49,859 nt of DNA from Paulinella micropora (taxonomy: Eukaryota; Cercozoa; Imbricatea; Euglyphida; Paulinellidae), in NCBI GenBank assembly GCA_019918135.1, contig WBZZ01002986.1, positions 45,001 to 94,859 of the forward strand. The letters run 5' to 3'. This document shows positions 19,206 to 28,805 of this stretch, piece after piece (positions within the stretch are counted from its first letter, which is position 1; every line of letters starts with the position of its first letter). A model generated the notes under the pieces. It had not been told where the DNA came from. It ran no database searches and saw only the letters and a program-made list of their open reading frames with translations. The position numbers and the translations under genes were made by a program.

Positions 19206-20821
19206 AAGTTTTTGATATACTTGGCGAGTATTCCCCACAAGAGCACCCACGCTGGCCAGCTGTTTGCGCAGGCGGAGCGCGCAGCCGCTGAGGCTGCAGG
19301 TTCGACGGCTGCAGGGGGCTCGGTGGTGCCGCCCCAATTTGTACTCGTCCCCCAAGGGGCTCGGGTTGTCGAAGGCTTGTTCTGGCAACCCTCAAAAACG
19401 AGGTACCCCTGAGCCCGCGCGGGCCTGCTGAAGCCCTGCAGCGGCTCCTCACATTCCTCTAGCTCGAAGGGCTCGCTTATTTCTATGCGCGCACAATCCC
19501 CCGTGCCTTGGTAGGGCTCGCCGGCAGAAAAATGCACGTGCAGGTAAGCAACGCGGGTATTGTTGGCCCCGCTCTTGCAAGGCCGGGCCCAGCGGTGGCG
19601 CAGCACCACCACGTGCTTGCTACTATTGACAAAATACTCGCTGCTCTGATTGAAGCGATCCCAAGAGGTTTCGTTAATGGCTTCCATCACGTGCTCGTAG
19701 GGTGTGTCCAGCCCGTCGCACACGCCCCCACGCGCCTCCATTTCGACGCGATAATTGGGATAGATGCAGGACATTGTCATATAGAAACTACAACCTGCGG
19801 AGACCTGGATGCGTGTTTCCACCGCCTGCCCCCCACGCAGCTCGAGCGTCAGGTAGCCGTAAGCAGCCCCTATTTCAGACACGACTTGGCGCCCGTCGAA
19901 AACCCCTGAAAACGGGCCCCTTGCTAGACAGAAGCATTGGGAAAAACTACAATTACTGGGCGGCGGCGTGTCTCTCGCACCTAGGCAAACGGGCTCTGCG
20001 CCTGGCAGGCACTTGGAGGGGACGCACCCTACTTCCTGCTCCCAGTTTGATGATGACGATGAGGATGAAGACGAGCTGCTGTCTTCTTCCGCAAGCTGCT
20101 CCGCCCAACGGTCGACAACGCAGCTTTCGTACACCTGTCCTCGGGCGCGGCTCGATATGGCAAAATTCGCAAAAGGCGCTGCGCACGCCGCGCCGCTGCA
20201 GCCGCAGCCGCTGGGCTCTGTGTACAACGGAAAAGGTTGACTAAAGCTGATGCGCGTGCCCAGACAGCCAAACAAGCACGCGATGGTCAGGAACGTGCTG
20301 GAGCCGTCGCTACCCGAGCCGGCGCAGGGCACGGCCCAATGATGACGCAGGGCTACATCGTGCGCAGCGTAGAAATCGTACTCGCACCAATGGCTGTCGC
20401 CACAGTTCCGGCTAGAAGAACTGTCGACCGCTTGCTGCACGTTCTCGGTAGGCGTGTCCAGGTTGTTCGCACACAGACCCACGCGTGCCCCTAGTCTTCG
20501 AGAATATGTATCCACACTTTCTATCCGAGGCGACATAATTATTAGTACCTCGGAACCACTCGGGATTTCGATACGCGTTTCCGCGCCCTGTCCGGGCCTC
20601 AGCTCCAGGGCCACGCTATACATCCAAGAGTCTAAATTTTCGAACGAAATAAACTCCGTGCTCTCAACCACACAAACGCATCCCGACTCTCGACATTTCT
20701 TGATGGAGTTATTGTAAAAGAGACAACGCGATCTCGTTCCGGCGGGGCAGCGAAAATCACGACAGGCATAGGCCCCAGGTGCGCTTAGCCCTACTAGTAG
20801 CAACAGCAGCAAGCCCCACAT
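19202..20821 (-). CDS. Type I surface glycoprotein with duplicated ectodomain
   Basis: About 539 aa from the ATG at 20,821; the upstream frame has no earlier ATG. Signal peptide WGLLLLLLVGLSAPGAYA. Two related ectodomain copies follow: compare LELRPGQGAETRIEIPSG and GLCANNLDTPTENV in the first with LELRGGQAVETRIQVSAG and GVCDGLDTPYEHV in the second. A run of serines links them. Several N-x-S/T sites and many cysteines fit a secreted fold. A Thr/Pro-rich stalk and a final hydrophobic stretch (SWPAWVLLWGIL) anchor it at the membrane. It converges on the cysteine-rich gene, with stops within a few bases. It could be a viral envelope protein or a host-derived surface protein; no family recognised. 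Confidence 0.75.
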   Translation of the reverse strand: MWGLLLLLLVGLSAPGAYACRDFRCPAGTRSRCLFYNNSIKKCRESGCVCVVESTEFISFENLDSWMYSVALELRPGQGAETRIEIPSGSEVLIIMSPRIESVDTYSRRLGARVGLCANNLDTPTENVQQAVDSSSSRNCGDSHWCEYDFYAAHDVALRHHWAVPCAGSGSDGSSTFLTIACLFGCLGTRISFSQPFPLYTEPSGCGCSGAACAAPFANFAISSRARGQVYESCVVDRWAEQLAEEDSSSSSSSSSSSNWEQEVGCVPSKCLPGAEPVCLGARDTPPPSNCSFSQCFCLARGPFSGVFDGRQVVSEIGAAYGYLTLELRGGQAVETRIQVSAGCSFYMTMSCIYPNYRVEMEARGGVCDGLDTPYEHVMEAINETSWDRFNQSSEYFVNSSKHVVVLRHRWARPCKSGANNTRVAYLHVHFSAGEPYQGTGDCARIEISEPFELEECEEPLQGFSRPARAQGYLVFEGCQNKPSTTRAPWGTSTNWGGTTEPPAAVEPAASAAARSACANSWPAWVLLWGILAKYIKNF

Positions 20822-20859
20822 CCAAATCTGCCAGGGCTTCAAGCTCAAGACCAAAAAAG

Positions 20860-21076
20860 TCTAAGATTCCGGTCCAAGTCTTATCTAAGATACAACTTGG
20901 GCAGGGGATGGGGAAAGGGGAGAGGAGGCGTCCCCCCCCCCCATCCTCCTTTTTTTGTTGGTTTGTAAAAAAGACAAAGATTTGTGTACATTCTTAGCGC
21001 GCCCCTACCGCCTTTCGCTCCCGATTCTCAGACGGGGTAAACATTAATTAAAAAATACAGAGAAAAAAGTTTGCGT
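20860..21076. other. Divergent promoter-sized spacer
   Basis: Short AT-rich region with a C tract and ttaattaaaaaat just upstream of the next start. It separates the minus-strand glycoprotein from a plus-strand gene, so it probably holds both promoters. Confidence 0.35.
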
Positions 21077-22438
21077 ATGTCGAGCGGCGACAGCACGGCC
21101 CATGATCTTTTAGCCCGTTGGAAATTCAAAAAGGGAGAGCTTAGCAACGGGCTAAACTATCTGTCTACAAAAATAGAGAAAAAATTGGGAGAGCCCTGCC
21201 CATATTACGGCATGGAATCCGGCCCCACAAGAGAAGATCTTGCTGGGGGGCAGGATTTGGCCGAACTTGTACGTCGGGTCTGGGCTCGGATCGAGATAGG
21301 GCTGGTGTCGACGACGACGGAGGGGCTTGCAGGCTCGCCCAGTCTGAAGCTGCAGACCCAGATCTTTTGCATCCTTTGGTATATAAAAAAGGCTCGCTCC
21401 GGCGAGACCGCCGCCCCAGCGCGCAGCCATCCTGTGTTGTTCTGGCAGCTTTACGAGATCGCACAATCAAAGCTGGAGCTGTGGCTGAGTCTAGCTACCA
21501 AGCACGCCCTCGAGCTTGATTTTCCTGTCCTTCCTTTTATCGAAAAATCCCCGGTACGGAGCAGTCTGGAGCTCATTAGACAATCCGTTACGTTTCAGAA
21601 GTTCTTGCACCTGAATCGCGTGCTAGCTAGAACCAAACCCAGGTCTTCTGATCAAAGAGAGCTCGAAATACAAAAGGGACAAAAGTATGCCGAGTGTCTT
21701 GTGAGGGACAGTCCGTACCTGCTACCGGCGCTGGCGCTATTCAGCTACGTTATTCCGGACTTTGGTTGGTGGGCCACGTGCTGCCTCTTCAATGCCGAAG
21801 TGAACCAGAACCTGGACATGACAATGCTGGAATTTCCTTTCGCCCGCACGCCCATTGCGCGGCTGTTGCGTGTCCACTGGGAAAACAAGCAGCTGCAGCT
21901 GAGCTGGCTCGCGAGCGCCATCGAAGCGTTTGCTAATCTAGAGCCCCTCACGGGGTTGAAGGTATGGTGCACAAAGAAGCCGCGGAACAGCACAAAGGAA
22001 TGGCCCCCGACTGAACGCGGTTGGCTGTCTGTGCGGGTTGCTCAGGAAGCTCTGTGGCAAAAGTCGTCTCAAAGCTGCGCTTTTTACGAGGAATTCTTGC
22101 AAGAGCCGCTGAACCCCCAGCAGAGCTTGGACCTGCTCTACCGCTGGGCGACGTCGCCCGACGTTACGGCACCCGCCAATGAGCTGGATCGGATGTCCGC
22201 GGCTAACAGACCACCAAGAACCTCGGCCGGCCAACAACAACTCAAGAGCATCATAGAGCACGTTGTTAGAGCTAGTCCTAGCCGCCTCCTGGATGCCTGG
22301 AGCCGTACGCAGCTGCCGCCGACCCTTACGGTGCCGGTAGTAGCATTGTGGGCGGGCGTTTTTGCGTGTTTCTGGTGGTCAAACAGCTGCAGCAGCGCGC
22401 GGGAGCGCCGAGCTCGCCCTCACTTTCTACGTGTGTAA
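21077..22438 (+). CDS. Unrecognised protein with C-terminal hydrophobic segment
   Basis: About 453 aa from the ATG at 21,077. Mostly helical with many Trp and Leu (LALFSYVIPDFGWWATCCLF). Near the end, TLTVPVVALWAGVFACFWW looks like a single membrane anchor, followed by a short basic tail. This would be a tail-anchored protein, unless the frame change into the zinc-finger ORF that overlaps its last 75 bases is the real continuation. No domain recognised. Confidence 0.6.
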   Translation: MSSGDSTAHDLLARWKFKKGELSNGLNYLSTKIEKKLGEPCPYYGMESGPTREDLAGGQDLAELVRRVWARIEIGLVSTTTEGLAGSPSLKLQTQIFCILWYIKKARSGETAAPARSHPVLFWQLYEIAQSKLELWLSLATKHALELDFPVLPFIEKSPVRSSLELIRQSVTFQKFLHLNRVLARTKPRSSDQRELEIQKGQKYAECLVRDSPYLLPALALFSYVIPDFGWWATCCLFNAEVNQNLDMTMLEFPFARTPIARLLRVHWENKQLQLSWLASAIEAFANLEPLTGLKVWCTKKPRNSTKEWPPTERGWLSVRVAQEALWQKSSQSCAFYEEFLQEPLNPQQSLDLLYRWATSPDVTAPANELDRMSAANRPPRTSAGQQQLKSIIEHVVRASPSRLLDAWSRTQLPPTLTVPVVALWAGVFACFWWSNSCSSARERRARPHFLRV

Positions 22439-22859
22439 ACCGCCGGGCTGCGGAAAGTCCTTCAGTTCTGAATGGGCGCTGAAGCGGCACTTGATAGTCA
22501 TGCACAAGGACTCCACAGTCGGCGGCCCGCCTCCGCCCTCGCATCCCGCCACCGTCTGCCACGTTTGCGGAGTTATGCTTAAGCATCGATCCAGCCTGCG
22601 AAGTCACCTTAGGATCCACGACGAAATCAAGCCGTTTAAATGTGAGACTTGCGGTCGCCAATTTACACAAGAGGTAAACCTGCGGAATCACAGGGGGGTG
22701 CACACCGGCAAAAGAACCTTTGTCTGCCCAGAGCAGGGCTGCTCCAAAGCTTTTATCTCTTCGCAAGCCCTGCTGGAACACAAGCTGCGCAAGCATACGT
22801 CACTACCCCCCGCGCCGGCCCCGACGTTCTCTGGCTATGCCGACGGCTACACTCTCTGA
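22362..22859 (+). CDS. C2H2 zinc-finger protein, start unclear
   Basis: Four C2H2 fingers: CKPPGC...H..H, CHVC...H..H, CETCGRQF...H..H with a TGKRTFVC-type linker, and CPEQGC...H..H. The frame opens without an ATG; the first in-frame ATG (22,500) would lose finger one. So the gene either continues from the overlapping upstream ORF by a frameshift or splice, or its first exon is not seen. Likely DNA-binding and nuclear. Proline-rich linkers follow fingers one and four. Confidence 0.75.
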   Translation: MRVSGGQTAAAARGSAELALTFYVCKPPGCGKSFSSEWALKRHLIVMHKDSTVGGPPPPSHPATVCHVCGVMLKHRSSLRSHLRIHDEIKPFKCETCGRQFTQEVNLRNHRGVHTGKRTFVCPEQGCSKAFISSQALLEHKLRKHTSLPPAPAPTFSGYADGYTL

Positions 22860-23019
22860 TAACCTCTCCCCCACCCCCTCTCTTCCCCCCTCTTTTCCGC
22901 AAAGTCCTTTTTAATGTAATTCCTTTGGGAGGAGGAGAAGAAAACCTCCTCTGCCAAAGAAGAGTAAGAGAGTGGGGAAGGACGGGTTTTGTAAGCTTGA
23001 ATTGCAAAAATACTTTGCA

Positions 23020-24135
23020 ATGTGCAGCAGAATCTGGACTGGCCACTCGGCACCGCATCCCCTGCCCAAGGCACGTGAGGCCAAAGAAGAAAGGCGCTTT
23101 TGCTGCCCCTGTTGCTTAAAGGAATGCCTGTGCGTAAGCCTGTCGGGTGCTGCGCTTCTGATCCGCGGCAGCTCCGAGCATGAGCGCTTTGTGACAGAAG
23201 TAGCTGCCCCTGAAATGGTTTTGCGGAATGTCTTTAGGTTATCGGTTGGCTTTGCTCTGATGATACGCAAAGACGCCACAAGTCGAGAATTGGATTTTAA
23301 TAACTGGAATCAGGCTTGGCAAATTTTCCAAAAACAATACCCGTGTCGCTTGAGCAGATATGCGCATCTTGGCTGGTTGGGTGAGATGAGCAGAAAGCAA
23401 GAGAAAGCTCAGGAGTTGAAAGACAGCATGTTAATGGCGTTGGAGGCCCAGGCGCCCAGCGCTGCGCGAGCCCGCTGCGTGCATGGACGCAAGCTCTGCC
23501 CCCAAGCACCGCCCGCGGGCTACGGAAAAGTAAACCTGCCCCTTCTGTTAAGCAAAACTTACAAACTGCTCGGAAAGATTCAAGAGAAGCAGTGGGGACA
23601 GCTGGTAACCATGTGCCAGGAGGACAGTATCCACGAGCTAGAAAGAGCGCAATACGAGGATTCTTTTTTTTTAATTAATACGGACGTTTTTTATGTTAGC
23701 GGGCTTGGGCACTTACATATAAGCGAAGCCTCTGGTGCCACCCGGGATTGGGAAATGTGTCCTGCGTGGAACTGGCCCAGCAACGTGCAGGCAAGGCGGG
23801 CTGCGCTAGAGGGTGCCCGGGAGTTGTGGGTGGGCGGTTTTAGGTTTCACGTGCTAGCGCTTGCTGCCGGCGCCTCGGGGCCCGGGGCACAACCCCGCGA
23901 CCTGTCTCCCGAGACCGCTTGTCGTGCCTTGTTTCTGGAGCTTTGGGCGCGCTTTGCGCAGAAGTCCGGAACGTTGCAAAGACTGCAGCTAGTAAGTCCG
24001 CTCACCAAAGCGACGGAGGAGGTGGTCAAGACGCTCTTTTGTTTGTATCGCGAGCCTACGCGGACCATCTACACCCAGGCGGGCCTGACACAACATGCGC
24101 ACAGCAAGGAGGACCCCCCGGCCACGAAAAGATAG
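23020..24135 (+). CDS. Unrecognised protein (371 aa)
   Basis: From the ATG at 23,020. A cysteine cluster near the N-terminus (RRFCCPCCLKECLC) is followed by a well-formed globular sequence (FNNWNQAWQIFQKQYPC, LLLSKTYKLLGKIQEKQW, RALFLELWARFAQKSG). No signal peptide. No family recognised. It lies directly upstream of the capsid module on the same strand, so it may be part of it. Confidence 0.6.
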   Translation: MCSRIWTGHSAPHPLPKAREAKEERRFCCPCCLKECLCVSLSGAALLIRGSSEHERFVTEVAAPEMVLRNVFRLSVGFALMIRKDATSRELDFNNWNQAWQIFQKQYPCRLSRYAHLGWLGEMSRKQEKAQELKDSMLMALEAQAPSAARARCVHGRKLCPQAPPAGYGKVNLPLLLSKTYKLLGKIQEKQWGQLVTMCQEDSIHELERAQYEDSFFLINTDVFYVSGLGHLHISEASGATRDWEMCPAWNWPSNVQARRAALEGARELWVGGFRFHVLALAAGASGPGAQPRDLSPETACRALFLELWARFAQKSGTLQRLQLVSPLTKATEEVVKTLFCLYREPTRTIYTQAGLTQHAHSKEDPPATKR

Positions 24136-24472
24136 ACTAGAAGGATTGGTGAGCGAGAGAGGGAAAGGGAGAGGAGCGCCAAAAATGTGTGATTTTTTTA
24201 ATAAAAGCTCGACAAAGTCTTACACTTGACACTGAACAACTAGGAGAGGGAGGGAGGGAGGGGGAGGGAGACAAGGGAGGAAGGCAAGCACGATCTGTCT
24301 TTGCCCCTTCCCCCTCCCCGTTTTCCCCCTTCCCCTCTGTCCTCCCCTTCCCTCTTTTCCTCCTTTTACTTTCTTTCTCCCTCTTCCCCTGCCTCCCCGA
24401 CCTCTGCCGCTCGTCACGATCGCAAAAGACAAAGGAGAGAGAGGAAAAAGCAAGGGGGGGGGGGGGGGCAAC
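24136..24472. repeat. Spacer with dispersed repeat and C/T tract
   Basis: A good copy of the dispersed repeat (taataaaagctcgacaaagt...cttgacactgaacaact) at about 24,198-24,245, then GA-rich and CT-rich blocks up to the next ATG. No gene. Confidence 0.55.
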
Positions 24473-25300
24473 ATGGCGTCAAAGTACAGTGACAAGACGG
24501 AAGAGGCGTTGAAGGAAGTGCTGTGCAGAGAGCTGTCTACAAACGGCGCCGGCGTGAATGTTGGTGCCAATAGCAGCCTACCGAGCCAGACAGACCCGTC
24601 GCTGTGCGTGATCTGGGGTCCCGAGCCCGAGCCTGTGGTGTGCCGAGCAGGCGAGCAGGTGGTTGAGGTGCACGAACACTGTTTGTACGAGAATGCGATG
24701 GAGCATGCGCTTTTAGAGCGCAAGCGGTATGACAAGTCGATTCCGGCAGAGGCTAGGCAGCATTACCAAGAACAGCTCTCGGCGGAGGAGCTGGAGATTT
24801 TGGCGTTGGCTATGATAGGGCGTCCCTGTTTCTACGAGCACTTGGACAACGCGCCGGGCTACGAGCCTATGCCCGGGCTGATCCATGAGAGGCAGAGCTG
24901 GGGTTACGTGGTGGCGTCTAGGTATGACAAGCGCACCAGGAGCCTGTTTATGTACAGCGTGGCGCACGACAACATTGAGGGGATCGTCAGCGACTACCGG
25001 CTGAGGGACCCGCACGGCCCCAAGGGCGCGAGCATTCAGCACGTGCGCAACTACTGGAACAATACCGCCTCGATCTTGGAGAATTCGTACTGCGCCAAAG
25101 GCGCCAGGCCGGGGACCTACCTGCGTATCTGTGGCCTTGGCAGTGCTACAAGAACCCCGGGCCGGTCACGAGCAGTTGGTTGTTGGAGCCGTTTCAGGTG
25201 GCCGATTTGAGTTCGCTTCCGTACGGCCAAAGTTCGCGGGCCTCTGTGGAGGCCTTAATTGGGACGTGGCAATCTATTACGCTGACGAGCGCGGGGGAGG
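24473..25300 (+). CDS. Probable capsid maturation protease (herpesvirus assemblin-like), frame interrupted
   Basis: ORF from ATG 24,473 to 25,210 (245 aa). The segment IGRPCFYEHLDN (His about 123) followed by WGYVVASRYDKRTRSLFMYS has the layout of the assemblin strand where the first catalytic His precedes a G-x-V strand. GASIQH (Ser about 187) lies 64 residues later, near the His-Ser spacing of that family. The last ~35 codons lose the codon bias of the rest, while other frames stay open past 25,112 beside a short G run, so the C-terminal part is probably displaced by an indel or change there. The scaffold-like gene follows directly, as in herpesvirus protease/scaffold loci. The enzyme would cut scaffold during capsid maturation. 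Assignment is by motif only. Confidence 0.55.
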
Positions 25301-25657
25301 GAGGAAGAAAGCGGGAAGGAGGAGACAAGAGAACGGGGAGGGGGGCGGGCGCGTGGGGGGGGGGGGGGGGGAGAGAGGGGCGGGAGGAGAAAGAGGGACG
25401 GGAGGAGAAAGAGGGGCGGGGGTGGGGGCGGGGGGGTACTTGCTCCGCCTGCGAGCCCCCTCCCTATCGCTCCCTCTTCCCGGTTCTATTTTAAGTCGGG
25501 CAAATTCTGGCCAACCCTTGGCGCCTCCCCCCCTTACCCAACCTACGTTTTCCCCCATAAACTCGCAAGTGGCTCGGAAGAAGTCAGCTTGCGGCATATA
25601 CCTAAAGCAGCTCTAGACATTGTGGCCAGACTGACGTACAGCTTGGGACTTCGAACC
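25300..25657. repeat. G-rich spacer between protease and scaffold
   Basis: Repeats of GGGA/GGAGAAAGAGG with a G tract near 25,360. The frames that cross it are Gly/Arg/Glu low complexity. The sequence becomes mixed again after 25,490. Confidence 0.5.
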
Positions 25658-27004
25658 ATGAGTAGCCCAGTTGCCATGACGACTACTAGCAGCGTTAACA
25701 GCACCGCTGCCCCCGTGACGACGGCGGCGGCCTCGGCGGCGACGGGCCCTAGCGGTGGTTTCGGTGCTAACCAGGCTACCACAAGCTCCGCCACCGGCAC
25801 GGCGGGTGCTAGCGTTACCTTTTTGGATCACGGTGCACCGGGCCAGGTGCTGCCTGGTGGGGCGCAGGAGGGCCCAACGCCCGCGCCACAGGAAACCGGG
25901 GTTGGAGCGGCGCCGTCGTCCTCCGAGATGTTGCCACCGCCGCCCGCGGGGTGCACGGATTCGACGGATCCCGGAGCTCTCCCTCCGGCTGCAGGTCCGG
26001 ACCCGAGTTACTGGTTCTCAACGGGTGATGCCGGGGGTGCCGACCAAAACCCCTTGGCCCTGGTTAAAATGTCCAAGATAGTCGACCACGTGTCGGAGGT
26101 GATCGACGCGGACGTACCAGACCCTACCTCCAAGGAGCGCGTGCTCGGGGCAGTGCAGCGCTTGGTGAACGCGTTTGCGGGCAAGAACCAGGAGCTGCGC
26201 AAGCTGAACAACATCAGGAAGTCACGGCTGACGCAGGAGGCTCGGGGGAAGATTACTCGCCTGTACGGAATATTCAACGACCCGACCAAGCAGAGTGAGA
26301 TGCACAGAGAATGGCGCCAGCTCTGTGAGCAGGGCCAGGTGCGTGATTTGACCGACGAGGAGGACGCGTTCCACCAGAAGTGGGGAGGTTCTGCCTGGCT
26401 GTCGGCGGTGCAGACGGCCGCTGCTTCGGGGTTGCAGCTGACGCCCGGCGCCTGGGGAGATAACAAGCGCATTCTGCAACATGGCGCGGCGTCTTCGTCT
26501 TCTTCGTCCTCGCCGGCCTGCACTCCTGGGAGCTCCAGCGCCCCGTTGGTGGCCGCCCGGGCGGCGGCTCCCACTCCGCTGCACATGAAGCTCAGCTATG
26601 CGCTGGCCAGGGCCGGGACTACGCTGGAGCCGAACACCGGCGCGGGGGTTGCAAGCCTAGCCGCCAAGAGCGCAGGAGAGGGCCCGGCCGGTGCCGCCTT
26701 CAGCAGGACGAGGACGACGGCGCGCGCCCCAACCCCCATGGTGAGATCTACTACTACTACTAGTACGCCGACGACGGAGGCGGCGGCGTACGGGGCCGCA
26801 GCGTCCGCCACTCCGGGGCTAACTCGCAAGAGGGCGCACGCAGAAACACTTGCGCCGCCCCCGGCTTTTGGGCAGAACCCCGCGGAAGAGCGGGAGGAGC
26901 ACCCGCTGCACAAGTACATGCATGTGCAGGGCCTGCAACTGCGAGTGCCGGTTACGCACCACAAGAAACTTAATATGCTAAGCCATAACGGCAGCCAGAG
27001 CTAA
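25658..27004 (+). CDS. Scaffold-like Ala/Ser/Thr/Pro-rich protein
   Basis: 448 aa from ATG 25,658 with a good start context (aaccatga). The first 110 residues are a low-complexity Ala/Ser/Thr/Pro region. Residues about 125-250 form a charged helical core (KIVDHVSEVIDAD, RLVNAFAGKNQELRKLNNIR). A second Ala/Ser/Thr region precedes a conserved-looking tail (HKYMHVQGLQLRVPVTHHKK). Composition, tail and position right after the protease candidate match internal capsid scaffolds of herpes-type viruses, whose C-terminus binds the major capsid protein. Sequence alone does not prove it. Confidence 0.5.
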   Translation: MSSPVAMTTTSSVNSTAAPVTTAAASAATGPSGGFGANQATTSSATGTAGASVTFLDHGAPGQVLPGGAQEGPTPAPQETGVGAAPSSSEMLPPPPAGCTDSTDPGALPPAAGPDPSYWFSTGDAGGADQNPLALVKMSKIVDHVSEVIDADVPDPTSKERVLGAVQRLVNAFAGKNQELRKLNNIRKSRLTQEARGKITRLYGIFNDPTKQSEMHREWRQLCEQGQVRDLTDEEDAFHQKWGGSAWLSAVQTAAASGLQLTPGAWGDNKRILQHGAASSSSSSSPACTPGSSSAPLVAARAAAPTPLHMKLSYALARAGTTLEPNTGAGVASLAAKSAGEGPAGAAFSRTRTTARAPTPMVRSTTTTSTPTTEAAAYGAAASATPGLTRKRAHAETLAPPPAFGQNPAEEREEHPLHKYMHVQGLQLRVPVTHHKKLNMLSHNGSQS

Positions 27005-27110
27005 AAGAAGACAAAAAAAAAGCCAAACGCAGAGACACACACACACACATTAATTTTTTTTTGGGTTTTATTAATTAAAAAAAAAGAACCTTGTCCGCGT
27101 TATAGCAGAT

Positions 27111-28505
27111 TTAATAAATGGTGACACGTGGCTCAATATGGACATGGGAGATTGAAGGGAGCTTGCTTAGGTCCCTGCGCATGTTGTCGTCCTCCGGCGA
27201 ACAGCCGCTCCCGTACATGAGTTGGTTTAGTTCGGCTAGCATGCGCGTAAGCTCGCCCTTGTAATTCCGGCCGTCGTTATCTGCCAAGACCTGGCCTACG
27301 TAAACCGAGGCGCCGTACCAGTCGTAGCAGACGGGCGGCACCTGAGATTTATCTTCGTACGTGCCTGTACACTCGCTGTGGGGCAAGGGCTCGTCAGTGC
27401 GGGTCACGTGCGGGCGGAAGCGCCAGACGGGGCGTGGGGCGAGGGGTTTTCCGTCCTGGGCCGAGAGCACAGTGTGCTCCACAAGCTCCAGCACCAACCA
27501 CAGGTGCCTGGTGACCTCCGGCGCCAGATCGCACGAGACCTCGTAGTCATGACGGACCATGCCGGCCTTCTTGCCCGGGTCTTCGTGCCTGCGCCCCCCG
27601 GACGACGCCGACGACGCCGAAGAAGACGCACCGGAAGGGTTCTCAAAGAGGTAGGCGGGCTGCGCCCACACGTTAATAAGCCCCGAGTCGCCCCCCGTAA
27701 AACAGACGGGGCCCCGCCTGAGCACGCTGGCGGTGACTCCTGCCTGGCACGGTCCGTCCAGGGCGTGCACCTGGTCTAGAACGCCATAGACAAAGTAGCT
27801 GGTAAGAATACGTGCGGCCATGTCGGGCCTCGTCTGCTCTTTGGCGGTACTGCACGTCGAGGCCGCGTACTTCTCGGCCCCCTTGTCAAAGGGTTTATTC
27901 CTTAATTCCCAATTGACCCGGAACAGGTTGACCAGTGACTTGTAGCCGTTGCCAGGCGGCTGCTGCGTACGGTCTGGCAGGTGGTATCTCCAGTAGGGCT
28001 GCAGAGCAGCGTTGCGCGAAAAGCACAGCACGCGCCCAGAGACCATCCTGCGCAGCTCGTCCGTGTCACCAGTGGACCCGTACTCCCCCGTGTGTAGCTG
28101 GACGTCTAGCAGCACGTTCTCCCGCCGGAATTTAGGGTCATTGCGCGCCAGAAACGCACTGGTGTTGAAGGGCGCCTTCTGTATTTCCTTCAGCGCGCCC
28201 GTCGTACCCAGGTAGGGCAGACGGCGGGGTTGAAAACCGTACTTGCGCTGGCCAAGCCTAGGTTCGTCCCCGAACCAGACGGAGGGGTCGATCTTGAATC
28301 GTTTCCGCGAAGGTAACAGGGTCTCTACGTGTTCGTTCAGGTACTGCTGCACCGAGCGACTCTTGCGCTCATCGGGCTCGTTGATTACACTTCGTCCGGC
28401 CTCTGCGCGCCCCAGCAGGCCCAGCGCCCTCTCCGTAACTCGCGCCAGCGATTGCTCGGTGGCAGGCCTTGCCTCTGTGTACACGTCGCCTCCCGTAATG
28501 TTCAT
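27111..28505 (-). CDS. Unrecognised protein of the virion module (464 aa)
   Basis: True start is probably the ATG at 28,505 (MNITGGDVYTEARP); the open frame upstream is Pro/Leu/Phe low complexity. Intact and well formed: RKSRSVQQYLNEHVETLLPSR, FRVNWELRNKPFDKGAEKY, a Ser-rich loop, then HLWLVLELVEHTVL. No signal peptide. It converges on the scaffold gene and diverges from the 870-aa gene. Size and setting would suit a triplex or other minor capsid protein, but I recognise no family. Confidence 0.65.
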   Translation of the reverse strand: MNITGGDVYTEARPATEQSLARVTERALGLLGRAEAGRSVINEPDERKSRSVQQYLNEHVETLLPSRKRFKIDPSVWFGDEPRLGQRKYGFQPRRLPYLGTTGALKEIQKAPFNTSAFLARNDPKFRRENVLLDVQLHTGEYGSTGDTDELRRMVSGRVLCFSRNAALQPYWRYHLPDRTQQPPGNGYKSLVNLFRVNWELRNKPFDKGAEKYAASTCSTAKEQTRPDMAARILTSYFVYGVLDQVHALDGPCQAGVTASVLRRGPVCFTGGDSGLINVWAQPAYLFENPSGASSSASSASSGGRRHEDPGKKAGMVRHDYEVSCDLAPEVTRHLWLVLELVEHTVLSAQDGKPLAPRPVWRFRPHVTRTDEPLPHSECTGTYEDKSQVPPVCYDWYGASVYVGQVLADNDGRNYKGELTRMLAELNQLMYGSGCSPEDDNMRRDLSKLPSISHVHIEPRVTIY

Positions 28506-28805
28506 GAGCCCACACAAAAACAAAAAAATAAGGACAAAAAGAAAAGAGAGAGCAAGGGCAAATTGTGTTACGTATAAAAATTTGAGGAGGGGAGGGAGGG
28601 GGGAAGGGAGGGAGGGGACAAAAAAGAGGGACGAGAAGGGGGGGGGGGGGAGGAGGGAGCGGGGGCGGGAGGGGGAGTGAGAGAGAAAGGGAGGGGGGAA
28701 GGAAAGAAAAAAGGAGGTTAGGAGAGGGTGGGAGGTGAGATTCATGTGCCTAGCTGTAGTAAATAAAACACTTGATTAGCAGGATTAGTAGGAGGGCACG
28801 CGGTA
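28506..28805. promoter_or_regulatory. Divergent intergenic region
   Basis: 300 bases between two divergent starts. It holds an AT-rich stretch with tataaaaattt near 28,574 (plus-strand TATA-like) and a G-rich tract. Probably both promoters; the exact elements are not provable. Confidence 0.35.

Noticed and set aside
28506..28745. N-terminal extension of the 464-aa protein with Pro/Phe-rich leader
   Set aside because: Low-complexity translation of a GA-rich spacer; the ATG at 28,505 starts the normal sequence.
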